A stretch of 14,772 nucleotides of DNA from Planctomycetota bacterium. GTDB taxonomy: Bacteria > Planctomycetota > Planctomycetia > Isosphaerales > Isosphaeraceae. The translations under genes and the position numbers were made by a program. Positions 8,401 through 14,772 of the stretch are shown here, piece by piece. The stretch covers positions 1-14,772 of the forward strand of contig JAJYCH010000030.1 of NCBI GenBank assembly GCA_021778575.1, read 5' to 3'. Numbering within the stretch: position 1 is the stretch's first letter; every line of letters begins with the position of its first letter. The notes beneath the pieces were generated by a model. The model had not been told where the DNA came from, ran no database searches, and saw nothing but the letters and a program-made list of their open reading frames with translations.

Positions 8401-8444
8401 AGATTCCAGCCGAGAAACAGTTCGCGCCGTTCGGGCTGACTCAC
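5406..8444 (-). CDS. Ser/Thr protein kinase with transmembrane helix and TPR tail
   Basis: Encodes 1012 residues from GTG 8444, placed by AGGAGAGGAG (8451-8460). The open frame runs back to 9530, but that part is antisense to the HD-GYP gene. Residues 1-100 are polar. The kinase domain (about 104-470) has the glycine loop LGRGAFGRVY (111-120), VALK with Lys135, HRDLKPSN (314-321, Asp316) and MAPEH (359-363). The metal-binding motif reads DFN (334-336) instead of DFG, as I recall from many planctomycete kinases. A proline/serine-rich insert of about 100 residues (roughly 190-288) splits the two lobes. WARRNPK precedes a helix at about 499-520, so the kinase is cytoplasmic and the C-terminal half probably lies across the membrane. 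Residues about 580-980 form tandem TPR-like helices for protein binding. It is divergent from the HD-GYP gene. Substrates are unknown. Confidence 0.9.
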   Translation of the reverse strand: MSQPERRELFLGWNLSSTDDDRPQFERTRSWPGKGKPIAGWNNARDKTRTAGAIQPIAPGEIHSQAGYPFSPRGIGESTGSQSFSEETEPPPIPFPNCGESIGGFRLVSELGRGAFGRVYLAEEAGLGNRPVALKVTRPEGDEPRLLARLQHTHIVPIHSVADDPESGLRLMCMPYFGGANLAQVLEATGHHHSAKVSGLSLIEALDVVGGPAPSDSAGKTRSVPRTKAGGPFPGAGRIDPAVPASGATLRSMLDRIPWWSRSVAQPTAYSEEIDPANPSRRFLRESSFVRASVWIITRLAEGLEHAHSRGLLHRDLKPSNILIAADGTPMLLDFNLATETMTTDEAGRAMIGGTLPYMAPEHLDAFNPEGTTPAEQVDERADIYALGLILFEMIAGQHPFPEPPPALPLIEIIELMTAERRGPAPSPRDYNPEIPHGLDAIVRKAIDPDPSRRHARAGDLAEDLRRFLDDRPLKFAPEPSLTERVAKWARRNPKISGATPVALASVMLIALIGGSAWTLSHHLQRVSARLKVRVFERSFLESQFLLNIANGPSKDVGRGIGLAEQALHEAGVGRTPSEDRWNAWIKALEPDEQTRMRGDLAELILLTARARVYQAERSKSEIKRKKALVLAIARLNQAERLDPKPSQSLYADRARYHAALGQATEAARDRARRDQTEASTGRDFYLLGTALLVEGQVDRAESALLKAIGLDPRRFWGWFSLGLCHYEQGRFAESAGDFAVCAVLAPKFTWPWMNRGLALARAGRLIEAREAYHRAVEADPKNTMARVDRALTALELGDAPSAVADLEKAFADGAKDPATRAALAEALARAGRRDEALALLNDLIQADPDATIPRVVRGMIVRSTDPKLAEDDFRHVLSLNPRDPGANLGLARLKMANNPDAALDHVDNALAVDPHRTEALELRAWLRGKLGDPLAVNDVERLILTPTPHRLYNAACSLALLAEKKPDPALTTRAVELLGRALESGFPVAKVRGDPDLRSLHDNPQFLKWTK

Positions 8445-8667
8445 GCGGAACTCCTCTCCTCGGGCGGGACGCAACCGGCAACGCGTTCTCCCTGTGAAAG
8501 GCTCATAGGCCGCGAGCGGTCGAGTGTCCAGTGCGACGGCGGATTCCTCGGGCGGATCATTGAGCCGGAAAAATCGGTTGTCGATCGACGATCCGCGTTC
8601 TAAGGTTCGCGAGTGGGCTGTCGAGCCGGTCTCGATTGTCCTGAGGTTCCCCGAGGACGCGACTTCC
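8445..8667. promoter_or_regulatory. Shared divergent control region of kinase and HD-GYP genes
   Basis: The 223 bp between the two chosen starts must hold the promoters of both divergent genes, since neither has another upstream gene on its strand. I could not identify convincing -35/-10 hexamers or an operator palindrome. Stretches such as TTGAGCC and GGAAAAATCGG near 8560-8576 are less GC-rich than the flanks. The region is bounded by the two ribosome binding sites at 8451-8460 and 8653-8657. Confidence 0.4.
8451..8460 (-). promoter_or_regulatory. Ribosome binding site fixing the kinase start
   Basis: Reading the minus strand, AGGAGAGGAG is followed by TTCCGC and GTG (8444). This purine-rich site supports a GTG start and excludes the 362-codon upstream extension of the frame. 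Confidence 0.8.
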
Positions 8668-10236
8668 ATGGTCGGAAGAACCGGCGAGAGCACGACCGAA
8701 TTCGCCGATCCCCGACGCGCCGAGGATTCCTCGGTGGGCGGTGAGGATCGGGTGGCCCGACGGCTGGCGCGTGAATTCACCGCTCCGGTGGGGTTGCTCG
8801 ACCCCACAACGCTGATCTGGCGGGCTCGCCTGGGAATCGAGGTCGAGCGATTCCCCGATAGCGATGCCAGCCTGCTGGCGATCATGGCGTCGGGCCTGCT
8901 CCGGCACGGCCGGGTCGAGGTCTGGCGACCCGATGGCGACTCCGCCCTGGTCTGGCTCTGCCTGCCGATTTTCCGGCTGAACGGGCCGAACCTGGTGGCC
9001 TTGATCGGATTCGCGGCGACGGCGACGGCCGAGCCGGGCTGGGGACCGCCCTGCCCGGAACGGGCGTTGCGGGCCTGGGGCCAGTCGGTCGCCGATAGCC
9101 TGAAGGCCGAGATCCTGCCGCGTCTGGGCCAGGGAGCCTCACCGTTTCGCGGTGAAGGCGGCGACCGGCTTTTGACGGCGCGCCTGATCCGTCGGCTCCG
9201 GGTGTCCGACCCGCCCGAGCGGTTCCAGGACCTGGCGCTCCAGGCGCTTCGCGCGGCGCTGAGGGTCGAGGCCGTCGCCTGGGTTCCGGCCGCCGCCGTC
9301 GATCCGGTCCTGGTCATCGGCGCGGTCAGCGGGCTTGATCCGGACGATTTTCGGGCGCTCCCGCCAACCGACAACCGTCCGGCGATCCTGCTCGATAACG
9401 CTCGGGGAAGCCGTCCCGACTCCGGGCCGATCCGCCGGGTTCTGGGCGTGGCCGCCGAGACCGACGCTCCCGGACCGATCGGCTGGATCGTCGCCGTCAA
9501 CCCCGACGACGACCGCTCGTTCGCCGCCAACGAGGTCGCGCTGGTTCAGCCGGTGGCCTCGCTCGTCGCGACCCAGCGGACCAACGGCCGGCTTTACTGC
9601 GAGTTGAAGGAACTTCTCTTCGGCGTGATCCGATCGCTGACCGCGGCGATCGACGCCAAGGACCCGTACACCTCGGGCCATTCCGAGCGCGTCGCGCGGA
9701 TTGCCGTCCGGCTCGGCGAGGAGTTGAAGCTCTCGCCGAACCAGCGCGGTGATCTGTACCTGATGGGTTTGCTCCACGACGTCGGCAAGATCGGGATCGA
9801 CGACACGATTCTGAAGAAGGACGGGCCGCTGACCCCCGAGGAATATCGGATCATTCAATCGCATGTCGAGATCGGCGTGCATATCCTGACCGACCTCAAG
9901 AAGCTTCACCATCTCTTGCCGGGCGTGGCGCACCATCACGAGCAGTACAACGGCTCGGGCTACCCCGGCGGCCTAGCCGGCGATTCGATCCCCCTGCCCG
10001 CCCGGATTCTGGCCGTCGCCGACGGTTTCGACGCGATGTCGAGCACTCGCCCGTACCGCAAGCCGCTGACCCCGAAGGCGATCGACGAGATCCTTCGCAA
10101 AGGGGCCGGAGCCCAGTGGGACCCCAAGGTGATCGCCGCCCTGTTCGCCTGCCGCGACGAGATCGAGGCGATCCGTCAGAAAGGGCTCGGAGAAAGCCTC
10201 CAGAAAGCCGTCGAGGACACCGTCGGGAGGTCGTGA
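8668..10236 (+). CDS. HD-GYP domain cyclic-di-GMP phosphodiesterase-like protein with GAF domain
   Basis: Encodes about 522 residues from ATG 8668, preceded by GAGGA (8653-8657) at 10 nt. An in-frame GTG at 8524 would add 48 residues of poor quality that cover the control region. Residues 1-170 are an unrecognised alpha/beta region, possibly a divergent sensor domain. About 186-300 look GAF-like. About 320-500 form the HD-GYP domain: DPYTSGHSERVARIA, the metal-binding HD in LLHDVGKIGI (His370, Asp371), then HHHEQYNGSGYPGG (422-435, GYP at 431-433) and ARILAVADGFDAM. All key residues are present, so it probably hydrolyses cyclic-di-GMP or a related dinucleotide to a nucleotide product, controlled by the N-terminal sensor part. 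No transmembrane helix or receiver domain is seen. It is divergent from the Ser/Thr kinase gene, which suggests a shared signalling context. Confidence 0.9.
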   Translation: MVGRTGESTTEFADPRRAEDSSVGGEDRVARRLAREFTAPVGLLDPTTLIWRARLGIEVERFPDSDASLLAIMASGLLRHGRVEVWRPDGDSALVWLCLPIFRLNGPNLVALIGFAATATAEPGWGPPCPERALRAWGQSVADSLKAEILPRLGQGASPFRGEGGDRLLTARLIRRLRVSDPPERFQDLALQALRAALRVEAVAWVPAAAVDPVLVIGAVSGLDPDDFRALPPTDNRPAILLDNARGSRPDSGPIRRVLGVAAETDAPGPIGWIVAVNPDDDRSFAANEVALVQPVASLVATQRTNGRLYCELKELLFGVIRSLTAAIDAKDPYTSGHSERVARIAVRLGEELKLSPNQRGDLYLMGLLHDVGKIGIDDTILKKDGPLTPEEYRIIQSHVEIGVHILTDLKKLHHLLPGVAHHHEQYNGSGYPGGLAGDSIPLPARILAVADGFDAMSSTRPYRKPLTPKAIDEILRKGAGAQWDPKVIAALFACRDEIEAIRQKGLGESLQKAVEDTVGRS

Positions 10237-10324
10237 GGCCCGCGACGATCGACCTTCTTGGGGGGCGCCAACGAAATCTGGCATTTGCCGTAGTGTAGGG
10301 CTTGCCCTGCCGGATTTTTTGGGT

Positions 10325-10464
10325 CTGGTAGGGTCCGCTGTGCGGACCGTTGTTGCGGCGTTCTCTCGACCACGGGGCAACGACCGGACCGTCGAGATTT
10401 GTCGATCGAAACCACGGTCCGCACAGCGGACCCTACGATTGTCCGACTGCTTTGCAATCCTCCT
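10325..10464 (-). repeat. 140-bp interspersed repeat, copy B (inverted relative to copy A)
   Basis: The reverse complement of this segment aligns end to end with 5242-5381. The inverted hairpin ends are at 10330-10348 and 10416-10434 and are identical to those of copy A over 19 bp. The most divergent part is next to one hairpin end (10349-10367), while the 29 bp outside the other hairpin (10436-10464, containing TTTGCAATCCTCC) are well conserved. Conservation outside the hairpins shows the element is larger than the hairpin-to-hairpin unit. Like copy A it lies between two co-directional genes and points against their transcription. Confidence 0.9.
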
Positions 10465-10541
10465 GTGTCGCGTGTCCCCCCGGTAGAGCCCATTGTTGCC
10501 GTTCTGGTATCATCGAGCCGATTCTTGCAGGCCCGAGACCC

Positions 10542-10547
10542 AGGAGG
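10542..10547 (+). promoter_or_regulatory. Ribosome binding site fixing a hypothetical gene start
   Basis: AGGAGG lies 5 nt before ATG 10553. The frame is open from an ATG at 10493, but the site and the change in sequence character favour 10553. Confidence 0.8.
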
Positions 10548-10552
10548 CTGCC

Positions 10553-11050
10553 ATGAAGCTCGATTTACGCCGCGATTTTGCAGATATTTATGCTTATCTG
10601 GTCGATCGCGTGAACCGTTTCGACCCGGACACCAACGATGGGCCGGGTGAGCCGGGGCCGATCAAGATGATCGAGGTTGGCTTCGAGTATTCGCAGTCCG
10701 CGTGGGTCGTGGTCGTGTTCGACACCCGACCGGACGCCGAGCCGGATGGCGAGTGGGACAGGCACATCGACGGCAACGATCTCAAGCGCCCGGACTGGCT
10801 CGCCACCGGCGAGGCCGAGGGGCCGACCGCCGTCATCCAGCTCGATGGAACCGAAGTCGAGTATCCCAAAGGGACCGAACTCGCCGAGGTCTTCGGCGAG
10901 CTGATCAAGGCGGTCCTGATCAAGGCCCGAGCCGACGGCGTCTTCGCGATCCTGCCCAAAGCACCCGGTTGCGAGCTCGGTGCCACGCACTTCTCAGGGG
11001 CCTACGACTGGCCGATGTATGACGATTGGGGGCAAGAAAATCTTGTCTAA
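10553..11050 (+). CDS. Hypothetical acidic protein
   Basis: Encodes 165 residues; no family recognised. The protein is acidic and soluble, with no signal peptide or membrane helix. It opens with MKLDLRRDFADIYAYLVDRVNRF, then has a beta-rich middle (KMIEVGFEYSQSAWVVVVFD) followed by an aspartate-rich stretch (DAEPDGEWDRHIDGND), a helix GTELAEVFGELIKAVLIKAR, and an aromatic tail (YDWPMYDDWG). The layout, a compact alpha/beta protein with many acidic and aromatic residues, is like that of several immunity or SMI1-type proteins, but no specific motif supports that call. Its GC content resembles the surrounding core genes. The gene ends 11 bp before the convergent low-GC gene and starts about 90 bp after repeat copy B. 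Confidence 0.75.
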   Translation: MKLDLRRDFADIYAYLVDRVNRFDPDTNDGPGEPGPIKMIEVGFEYSQSAWVVVVFDTRPDAEPDGEWDRHIDGNDLKRPDWLATGEAEGPTAVIQLDGTEVEYPKGTELAEVFGELIKAVLIKARADGVFAILPKAPGCELGATHFSGAYDWPMYDDWGQENLV

Positions 11051-11061
11051 AAATTTGACTG

Positions 11062-11631
11062 TCAGCGCCAGGATCGAGTGACCAGATGGGGCTCGGGACT
11101 GAATCGGCTTATGATCACGTCGACGAATGGTATTTTTGCGATTCGTCCGTTGCTGAACAGGATTCTGTGCCAGAAGCGTTGACGACCATTGGACTCCGAG
11201 CCCTCCAGGCCCACCTCGTCATAAAGCCAGTGAACTCGGGCGGAAGAGAACGGCCACGATTGATACGGGGAAGACTGAGCCACGGCGTCCCATAAAATAT
11301 AGTCAATATTGACAATCTGCTGATTGCACTTGAGTGCCATCGCCGCAGTCATGGGCGAGACCAGGACTTCAGGAATCGGGCTGGGAAGGTCGGCCTGGAA
11401 CGAGATCAACTCGGCGTCGTGAAGTGGCGAGCCGTCGACTAATTCGACGACTCTCGGCGGAATCGAGTTTCGAAACGCATCGAGAGAACCCTGATAGGTG
11501 CGGATTGCGGTTTCCCAGGCTTCGTCAGCCAGATCGGCCAGGTTATCATCCTTCGAGTTGTACTGGAGATAGAGTTCGGGCGTGAAATATTTCATGCACG
11601 GATCAAGTGGCTTTTCGATGGGTCGTTTCAT
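11062..11631 (-). CDS. Hypothetical protein, possibly DUF4085-like, lower GC than neighbours
   Basis: Encodes 189 residues from ATG 11631. The frame stays open back to 11886, but that extension has basic, low-complexity residues and no visible ribosome binding site. ATG 11595 (MKYFTPELY) is an alternative start. Residues 13-60 (KYFTPELYLQYNSKDDNLADLADEAWETAI in part) and the later LHDAELISF (70-78) resemble, from memory, DUF4085-type proteins of unknown role; this match is uncertain. A second half has HWLYDEVGLEG (134-144) and FWHRILFSNGRIAKIPF (153-169), which reads as paired beta strands. No signal peptide or membrane helix is seen. Base composition stands out: 25 of 60 bases are G or C in 11281-11340 and 28 of 60 in 11101-11160, against 44 of 60 in 9061-9120. 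This fits recent acquisition or relaxed codon use. Confidence 0.7.
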   Translation of the reverse strand: MKRPIEKPLDPCMKYFTPELYLQYNSKDDNLADLADEAWETAIRTYQGSLDAFRNSIPPRVVELVDGSPLHDAELISFQADLPSPIPEVLVSPMTAAMALKCNQQIVNIDYILWDAVAQSSPYQSWPFSSARVHWLYDEVGLEGSESNGRQRFWHRILFSNGRIAKIPFVDVIISRFSPEPHLVTRSWR

Positions 11632-11896
11632 AAAAGGTACGCCCTTCTGGTGGCCTCGGATCGGGCTGATAATGAGGCAATGATGATACGGGCAAGTGCT
11701 CGGTTCGCGGAGAGATTGGGACCGCAGACGACCACGTCCAGGCCGTCTCGTCTCCGGATCTCCGCTGCTTCTTGGGTGATCACGCCCCCTTTGATCACGG
11801 ACCCATTTGATCCGAGTCGCGCATCGTGAATCTGGGTCGGTGATGCTAATTCTCCTGAAGAAACCTTTGCTCCAAGATTTGTTCAATGATCAATAA

Positions 11897-11922
11897 CGGG
11901 GCGGGCCAGATCGCCCGCCCCG
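11897..11922 (-). terminator. Intrinsic terminator of the dehydrogenase gene
   Basis: A perfect 10-bp stem, CGGGGCGGGC (11897-11906) and GCCCGCCCCG (11913-11922), surrounds a 6-nt loop. Read on the minus strand it lies 22 bp after the dehydrogenase stop and is followed by TTATTGATCATT, a moderately T-rich tail. It should insulate the downstream low-GC gene. Confidence 0.85.
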
Positions 11923-11944
11923 CCAGAATCGCCCCGTCGTCCTC

Positions 11945-14772
11945 TCACCGCTCCGAGACCGCGGTCCCTTCGCCGACGCGGAATTCCAACGGCTTCGCCG
12001 CCACGAAGGTTGTCACCAGGCCGGCTTTTGCTCCTCCCGCCACGCGAATCGTCAGCTCGTGGTTTCCCTTGGCCAGCGGGATCACGACCGACCGGGGCTG
12101 GTCGCCGCTGGCGGCGGGGATCGTCAACGGCTGGCCGTCGAGCCAGACTTTTAGTTTGGCCGGACCCGCGTCGAGGACGAGTCGCGCGTTGAGTGCCTCG
12201 GGAACGAGGATCGGCGTCATCAGATAGGCCGCCTTTGACGCGTCTTCGCCGGCCAGGGTGGTCAGGTCGACGATCCCCTCGGCGTTGGCGGTGGTTCGCC
12301 GCCAGGCGAGCTTGCCGGGCAGCGCCGACTTCGCCGTGAGCAAGTCATCGCCCGCGACCGGCCCGACGGCCTGGTACTGGCCGACGACGCTGACCGGCTC
12401 CTTCAAGGTGGTCAGGAAGGCGAGGAGGTCGACCAGATCGGTGTCGCTCATCGCCTCGGCCAGCCCTTCGGGCATCAGCGAGACCTCGGTGATCTTGCGG
12501 TCCTCGACATCCTTCGGGTTGATCGTGTGGCGCTTGCCGTCGGCGGTCTTGAGGACGATCCGGTCGGGCGCTTCCTCGACGATCAAGCCGGTCAAGACCC
12601 GGCCGTCGCTCAGGGCCAGGACGTTCGACTTGAAGTTGTAACCGATCGCCGCGCTCGGGTAGAGGATCGAGCGAAGCAGTTCTTCCTTGCCGTACTTGGT
12701 GCCGATCGTCGACAGGTCGGGGCCGACCCACTGGCCGATTCCTTGCACGCGATGACAGTTGGCGCAGGCGTTGTCCGCCGTTCGGGTAAAGAAGGTGATT
12801 CCCTTGGATGGGTTGCCATTCCGCGCGACCAGCTCGCGGATCGGCGGCAAGGTTCGGCCCGAGGCGGTCTTGGGCAGCGGGAGGAGATCGGCGGCCTCAC
12901 GCCTGACCCGGCCGTCGGCGTCGTTCGAGGCGATCGAGGCGGCCTCGCTCTTGAGTTCGTCGGGAAGTTTGTGCTCTCGGGCCAGTTCGAGAACCTTGCG
13001 GGCCCCGCCGTTCCTGGGCCGGGCGTAGACCCGGAGCGCCTCGCGCCGGAGGCCGAGCGGGAAGTCGTTGCCGCCGATCATCGCGAGCAGTTCGGGGTCG
13101 GCGTTCCGGAGGTCGGGCAAGGTCCGGATCGCGGCCTCGGCCACCGGGGTTGACCCTCCCTTCTTGGCCTGGTCGATCAACTGCTTGATGAACTCGACCG
13201 TGCCATTGGGCTTGATCCGACCGATCGCCTCGACCGCCGCGAGCCGGACCGATTCGGACGCCTTTTCATCCTTGGCGAATCCCAGGAGCGTCGAGCCGTA
13301 CCGACCGTCACCGCTGGCGACCGCCAGGGCGATGGCCGGAATCCGGGCGGTGGGATCGGCCAGAGTGGATTCGATCAGCTTGACGACCGGAGCGCTCGAC
13401 CGGGCGTCACGCCACGATCCGTTGATCTTCCGGCCCAGTGTCGCCATCAGCGCGAATTTGCGCGATGGGTCGATCGACTGCAACGCCTGATCGGCCACGA
13501 GAATGGCGGCTTCACGATCTTCGATCTGAAGAATCGCATCATCGGCGGCCTGCTGAAGCTCGGTCGCTTCGAGAACGGGATAGACCTTTTTCAGAAGCCC
13601 CAGGGCTTCGGGACGATGGAGCCGCCAGGCCAGGCCGAGCGACTTGCTCAACGCGGTCGCGGGCAGATCGGCGGTTCCGGTCGCGATGTACGCCTCGTTC
13701 CGGTCGGCCGGGAAGTACGGCGGAAGCGCGACCTGACCATTCTGTCCTGACTTTTCGAGGTCGAGCGGGCCGAACGTCGCGTCGTTGAAGATCTCGGCCA
13801 GATACGAGCTTTCGCGATTCTGGAGCGCCAGCCCGAGCGCTTCGAGATACCAGCGGTCCTGGCCGTCCCAGTTCTTGACCAGGGTCTTGAGCGCATCCCC
13901 CACCCGGGCCGTGGGAAGCCAGCGGAAGGCGAGAATCAGCTCGCGGCGGACCCCGGCGTCAGGGTCGTTAACGAGCGGGAGCAGTGCATTGACGTGCAGC
14001 AGCCCTCGGGCCGGCTTCCTGGTCTCGGGCTTGGTGAAGACGACGTTGCCGACCTGGCTGAGGTCGCGACCGAGAATCCGCACGCCTTGCTCGCGGATCT
14101 GCGGATCGGCATCCCTCAACGCCCGGATGGCGGCGGTGTCCCCTTCGATCTGCGAGAGAACCCAGAGCGCCCGACCTCGTTCGATCGGAGTGCCATGCCG
14201 GAACAGAGCGGCGACCGCCGTCCTCGACTCGGACTCGGCCCCGCGCTCGATCAGGAGCCGACGCGCCGCGTCCTGGCTCGCCACGACCGGCGACTTCAAC
14301 AGCGCGATCAAGCCGGGGATCGTGGCAAAGTCGGGCTTCGCGATCGATGGCTTGTTCCCCTTGGGGGCGACCCGGTAGATCCGGCCGGTGTTCTGGTCCT
14401 GGAAGTTGTGGCCGCCGACGCCGCCGTCGTACCAGTCGGCCACATAGAGCGACCCATCGGGCGCTGCGGTCATGTCGACCGGTCGGAACCAGTTGTCGCT
14501 GCTGGCGAGCAAGACCTGGTAGTCGGTCCGGAAGTTCGATCCGTGCCGCTCGATCGGGAAATAGTTGATCTGGCGAGTCCCCGCGTCGGCCTCGAACAGG
14601 CACCCCTTGTACTTGTCGCCCAGGAGCGCGCCTTCGTAGACCGTGATCCCGCACGGGCTACCGTTGCCGGTCCCGACCAGTTTGGGAATGTTGCCGGGAA
14701 CCTCCTCGCCCCAGTGCCGGGGCGATCCGGGAGTCCGGTAACCATAGGATCCGCCGTCCATGACCCAGATCA
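11945..14772 (-). CDS. PVC-type membrane-bound dehydrogenase with HEAT repeats and cytochrome c domain, 5' end outside window
   Basis: At least 941 codons lie in the window; the frame is open through 14772 and the residues before the first Met (IWVMDGGSYGYRTPGS) fit the interior of the family, so the start lies outside. Residues are counted from that Met. About 1-130 are the end of a beta-propeller with GSDH-like motifs (FRPVDMTAAPDGSLYVADWYDG). About 135-640 are HEAT-like helical repeats. A c-type cytochrome domain follows with haem motif CANCH (666-670) and a likely axial Met at 763 (LMPEGL). About 800-938 form a beta-rich C-terminal domain (WLDGQPLTIP, GNHELTIRVAGG) that could bind a ligand. 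Such proteins are abundant in planctomycetes and are presumed exported, passing electrons from sugar or alcohol oxidation to haem; the substrate is unknown here. The gene has its own terminator. Confidence 0.93.
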   Translation of the reverse strand, partial: IWVMDGGSYGYRTPGSPRHWGEEVPGNIPKLVGTGNGSPCGITVYEGALLGDKYKGCLFEADAGTRQINYFPIERHGSNFRTDYQVLLASSDNWFRPVDMTAAPDGSLYVADWYDGGVGGHNFQDQNTGRIYRVAPKGNKPSIAKPDFATIPGLIALLKSPVVASQDAARRLLIERGAESESRTAVAALFRHGTPIERGRALWVLSQIEGDTAAIRALRDADPQIREQGVRILGRDLSQVGNVVFTKPETRKPARGLLHVNALLPLVNDPDAGVRRELILAFRWLPTARVGDALKTLVKNWDGQDRWYLEALGLALQNRESSYLAEIFNDATFGPLDLEKSGQNGQVALPPYFPADRNEAYIATGTADLPATALSKSLGLAWRLHRPEALGLLKKVYPVLEATELQQAADDAILQIEDREAAILVADQALQSIDPSRKFALMATLGRKINGSWRDARSSAPVVKLIESTLADPTARIPAIALAVASGDGRYGSTLLGFAKDEKASESVRLAAVEAIGRIKPNGTVEFIKQLIDQAKKGGSTPVAEAAIRTLPDLRNADPELLAMIGGNDFPLGLRREALRVYARPRNGGARKVLELAREHKLPDELKSEAASIASNDADGRVRREAADLLPLPKTASGRTLPPIRELVARNGNPSKGITFFTRTADNACANCHRVQGIGQWVGPDLSTIGTKYGKEELLRSILYPSAAIGYNFKSNVLALSDGRVLTGLIVEEAPDRIVLKTADGKRHTINPKDVEDRKITEVSLMPEGLAEAMSDTDLVDLLAFLTTLKEPVSVVGQYQAVGPVAGDDLLTAKSALPGKLAWRRTTANAEGIVDLTTLAGEDASKAAYLMTPILVPEALNARLVLDAGPAKLKVWLDGQPLTIPAASGDQPRSVVIPLAKGNHELTIRVAGGAKAGLVTTFVAAKPLEFRVGEGTAVSER

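Larger units (their letters stand above)
10237..10552. other. Intergenic region dominated by repeat copy B
   Basis: No gene is seen. The region holds a short AGGG-CTTG-CCCT hairpin (10296-10307) with a T6 run shortly after (10315-10320), which might weakly terminate the HD-GYP transcript, then the 140-bp repeat copy B (10325-10464). The last 90 bp lead up to the next gene's ribosome binding site and probably contain its promoter. Confidence 0.6.

Noticed and set aside
8445..9530. 362-codon upstream extension of the kinase frame, antisense to the HD-GYP gene
   Set aside because: It is Arg/Ser/Pro-rich as expected for a GC-rich shadow frame, has no family resemblance, and a strong ribosome binding site at 8451-8460 marks GTG 8444 as the start.
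10296..10320. Possible intrinsic terminator after the HD-GYP gene
   Set aside because: The stem is only four to five base pairs and the T-run is separated from it by several GC-rich bases, so it was not listed as a terminator.
11033..11045. CAAGA-AAA-TCTTG hairpin at the end of the 10553-11050 gene
   Set aside because: Only five mostly weak base pairs, inside the coding region, with no proper U-tract.
10553..11631. Toxin-immunity pair formed by the two small hypothetical genes
   Set aside because: The genes are convergent rather than co-transcribed, differ in base composition and carry no toxin motif.

Overview
The window reads as chromosomal DNA of a high-GC planctomycete, most likely from the Isosphaeraceae/Gemmataceae side of the phylum. 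This rests on gene content rather than on any marker gene. It carries a PVC-type membrane-bound dehydrogenase with HEAT repeats and a CxxCH cytochrome domain, a large Ser/Thr kinase with a transmembrane helix and TPR tail whose DFG motif reads DFN, and long GC-rich open frames on both strands. No rRNA, tRNA, CRISPR array or transposase gene was seen.

Layout. 1-405 is leader DNA with no recognisable gene. 406-1968 (+) encodes an exported protein that looks like a papain-fold/transglutaminase-like enzyme; a strong hairpin follows at 2017-2061. 2309-4360 (+) is a compact three-gene operon: a small single-pass membrane protein, a BY-kinase/ParA-like ATPase with an altered P-loop, and an ExeA-like AAA ATPase. 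The pairing recalls polysaccharide-export or exosortase-type loci. 4380-5132 (-) is a polytopic membrane protein of unknown function.

5406-10236 holds two divergent regulatory genes that share a 223-bp control region: the Ser/Thr kinase with TPRs (-, 5406-8444) and an HD-GYP cyclic-di-GMP phosphodiesterase-like protein with a GAF domain (+, 8668-10236). Just outside their 3' ends lie two copies of a 140-bp repeat (5242-5381 and 10325-10464) in inverted orientation. The kinase/HD-GYP pair is therefore bracketed by inverted repeats, each containing two 19-bp self-complementary ends.

10553-11050 (+) and 11062-11631 (-) are two small convergent hypothetical genes. The second is clearly poorer in GC than its surroundings and may be a recent acquisition. 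11945-14772 (-) is the 3' part of the PVC-type dehydrogenase gene, with a good intrinsic terminator at 11897-11922; its 5' end lies beyond the window.

The most notable items are the repeat-bracketed signalling pair, the REP-like hairpin family (the two double elements plus single hairpins at 3491-3510 and around 10296-10307), the operon of two P-loop ATPases with a K-to-R change in one Walker A, and the exported papain-like protein.
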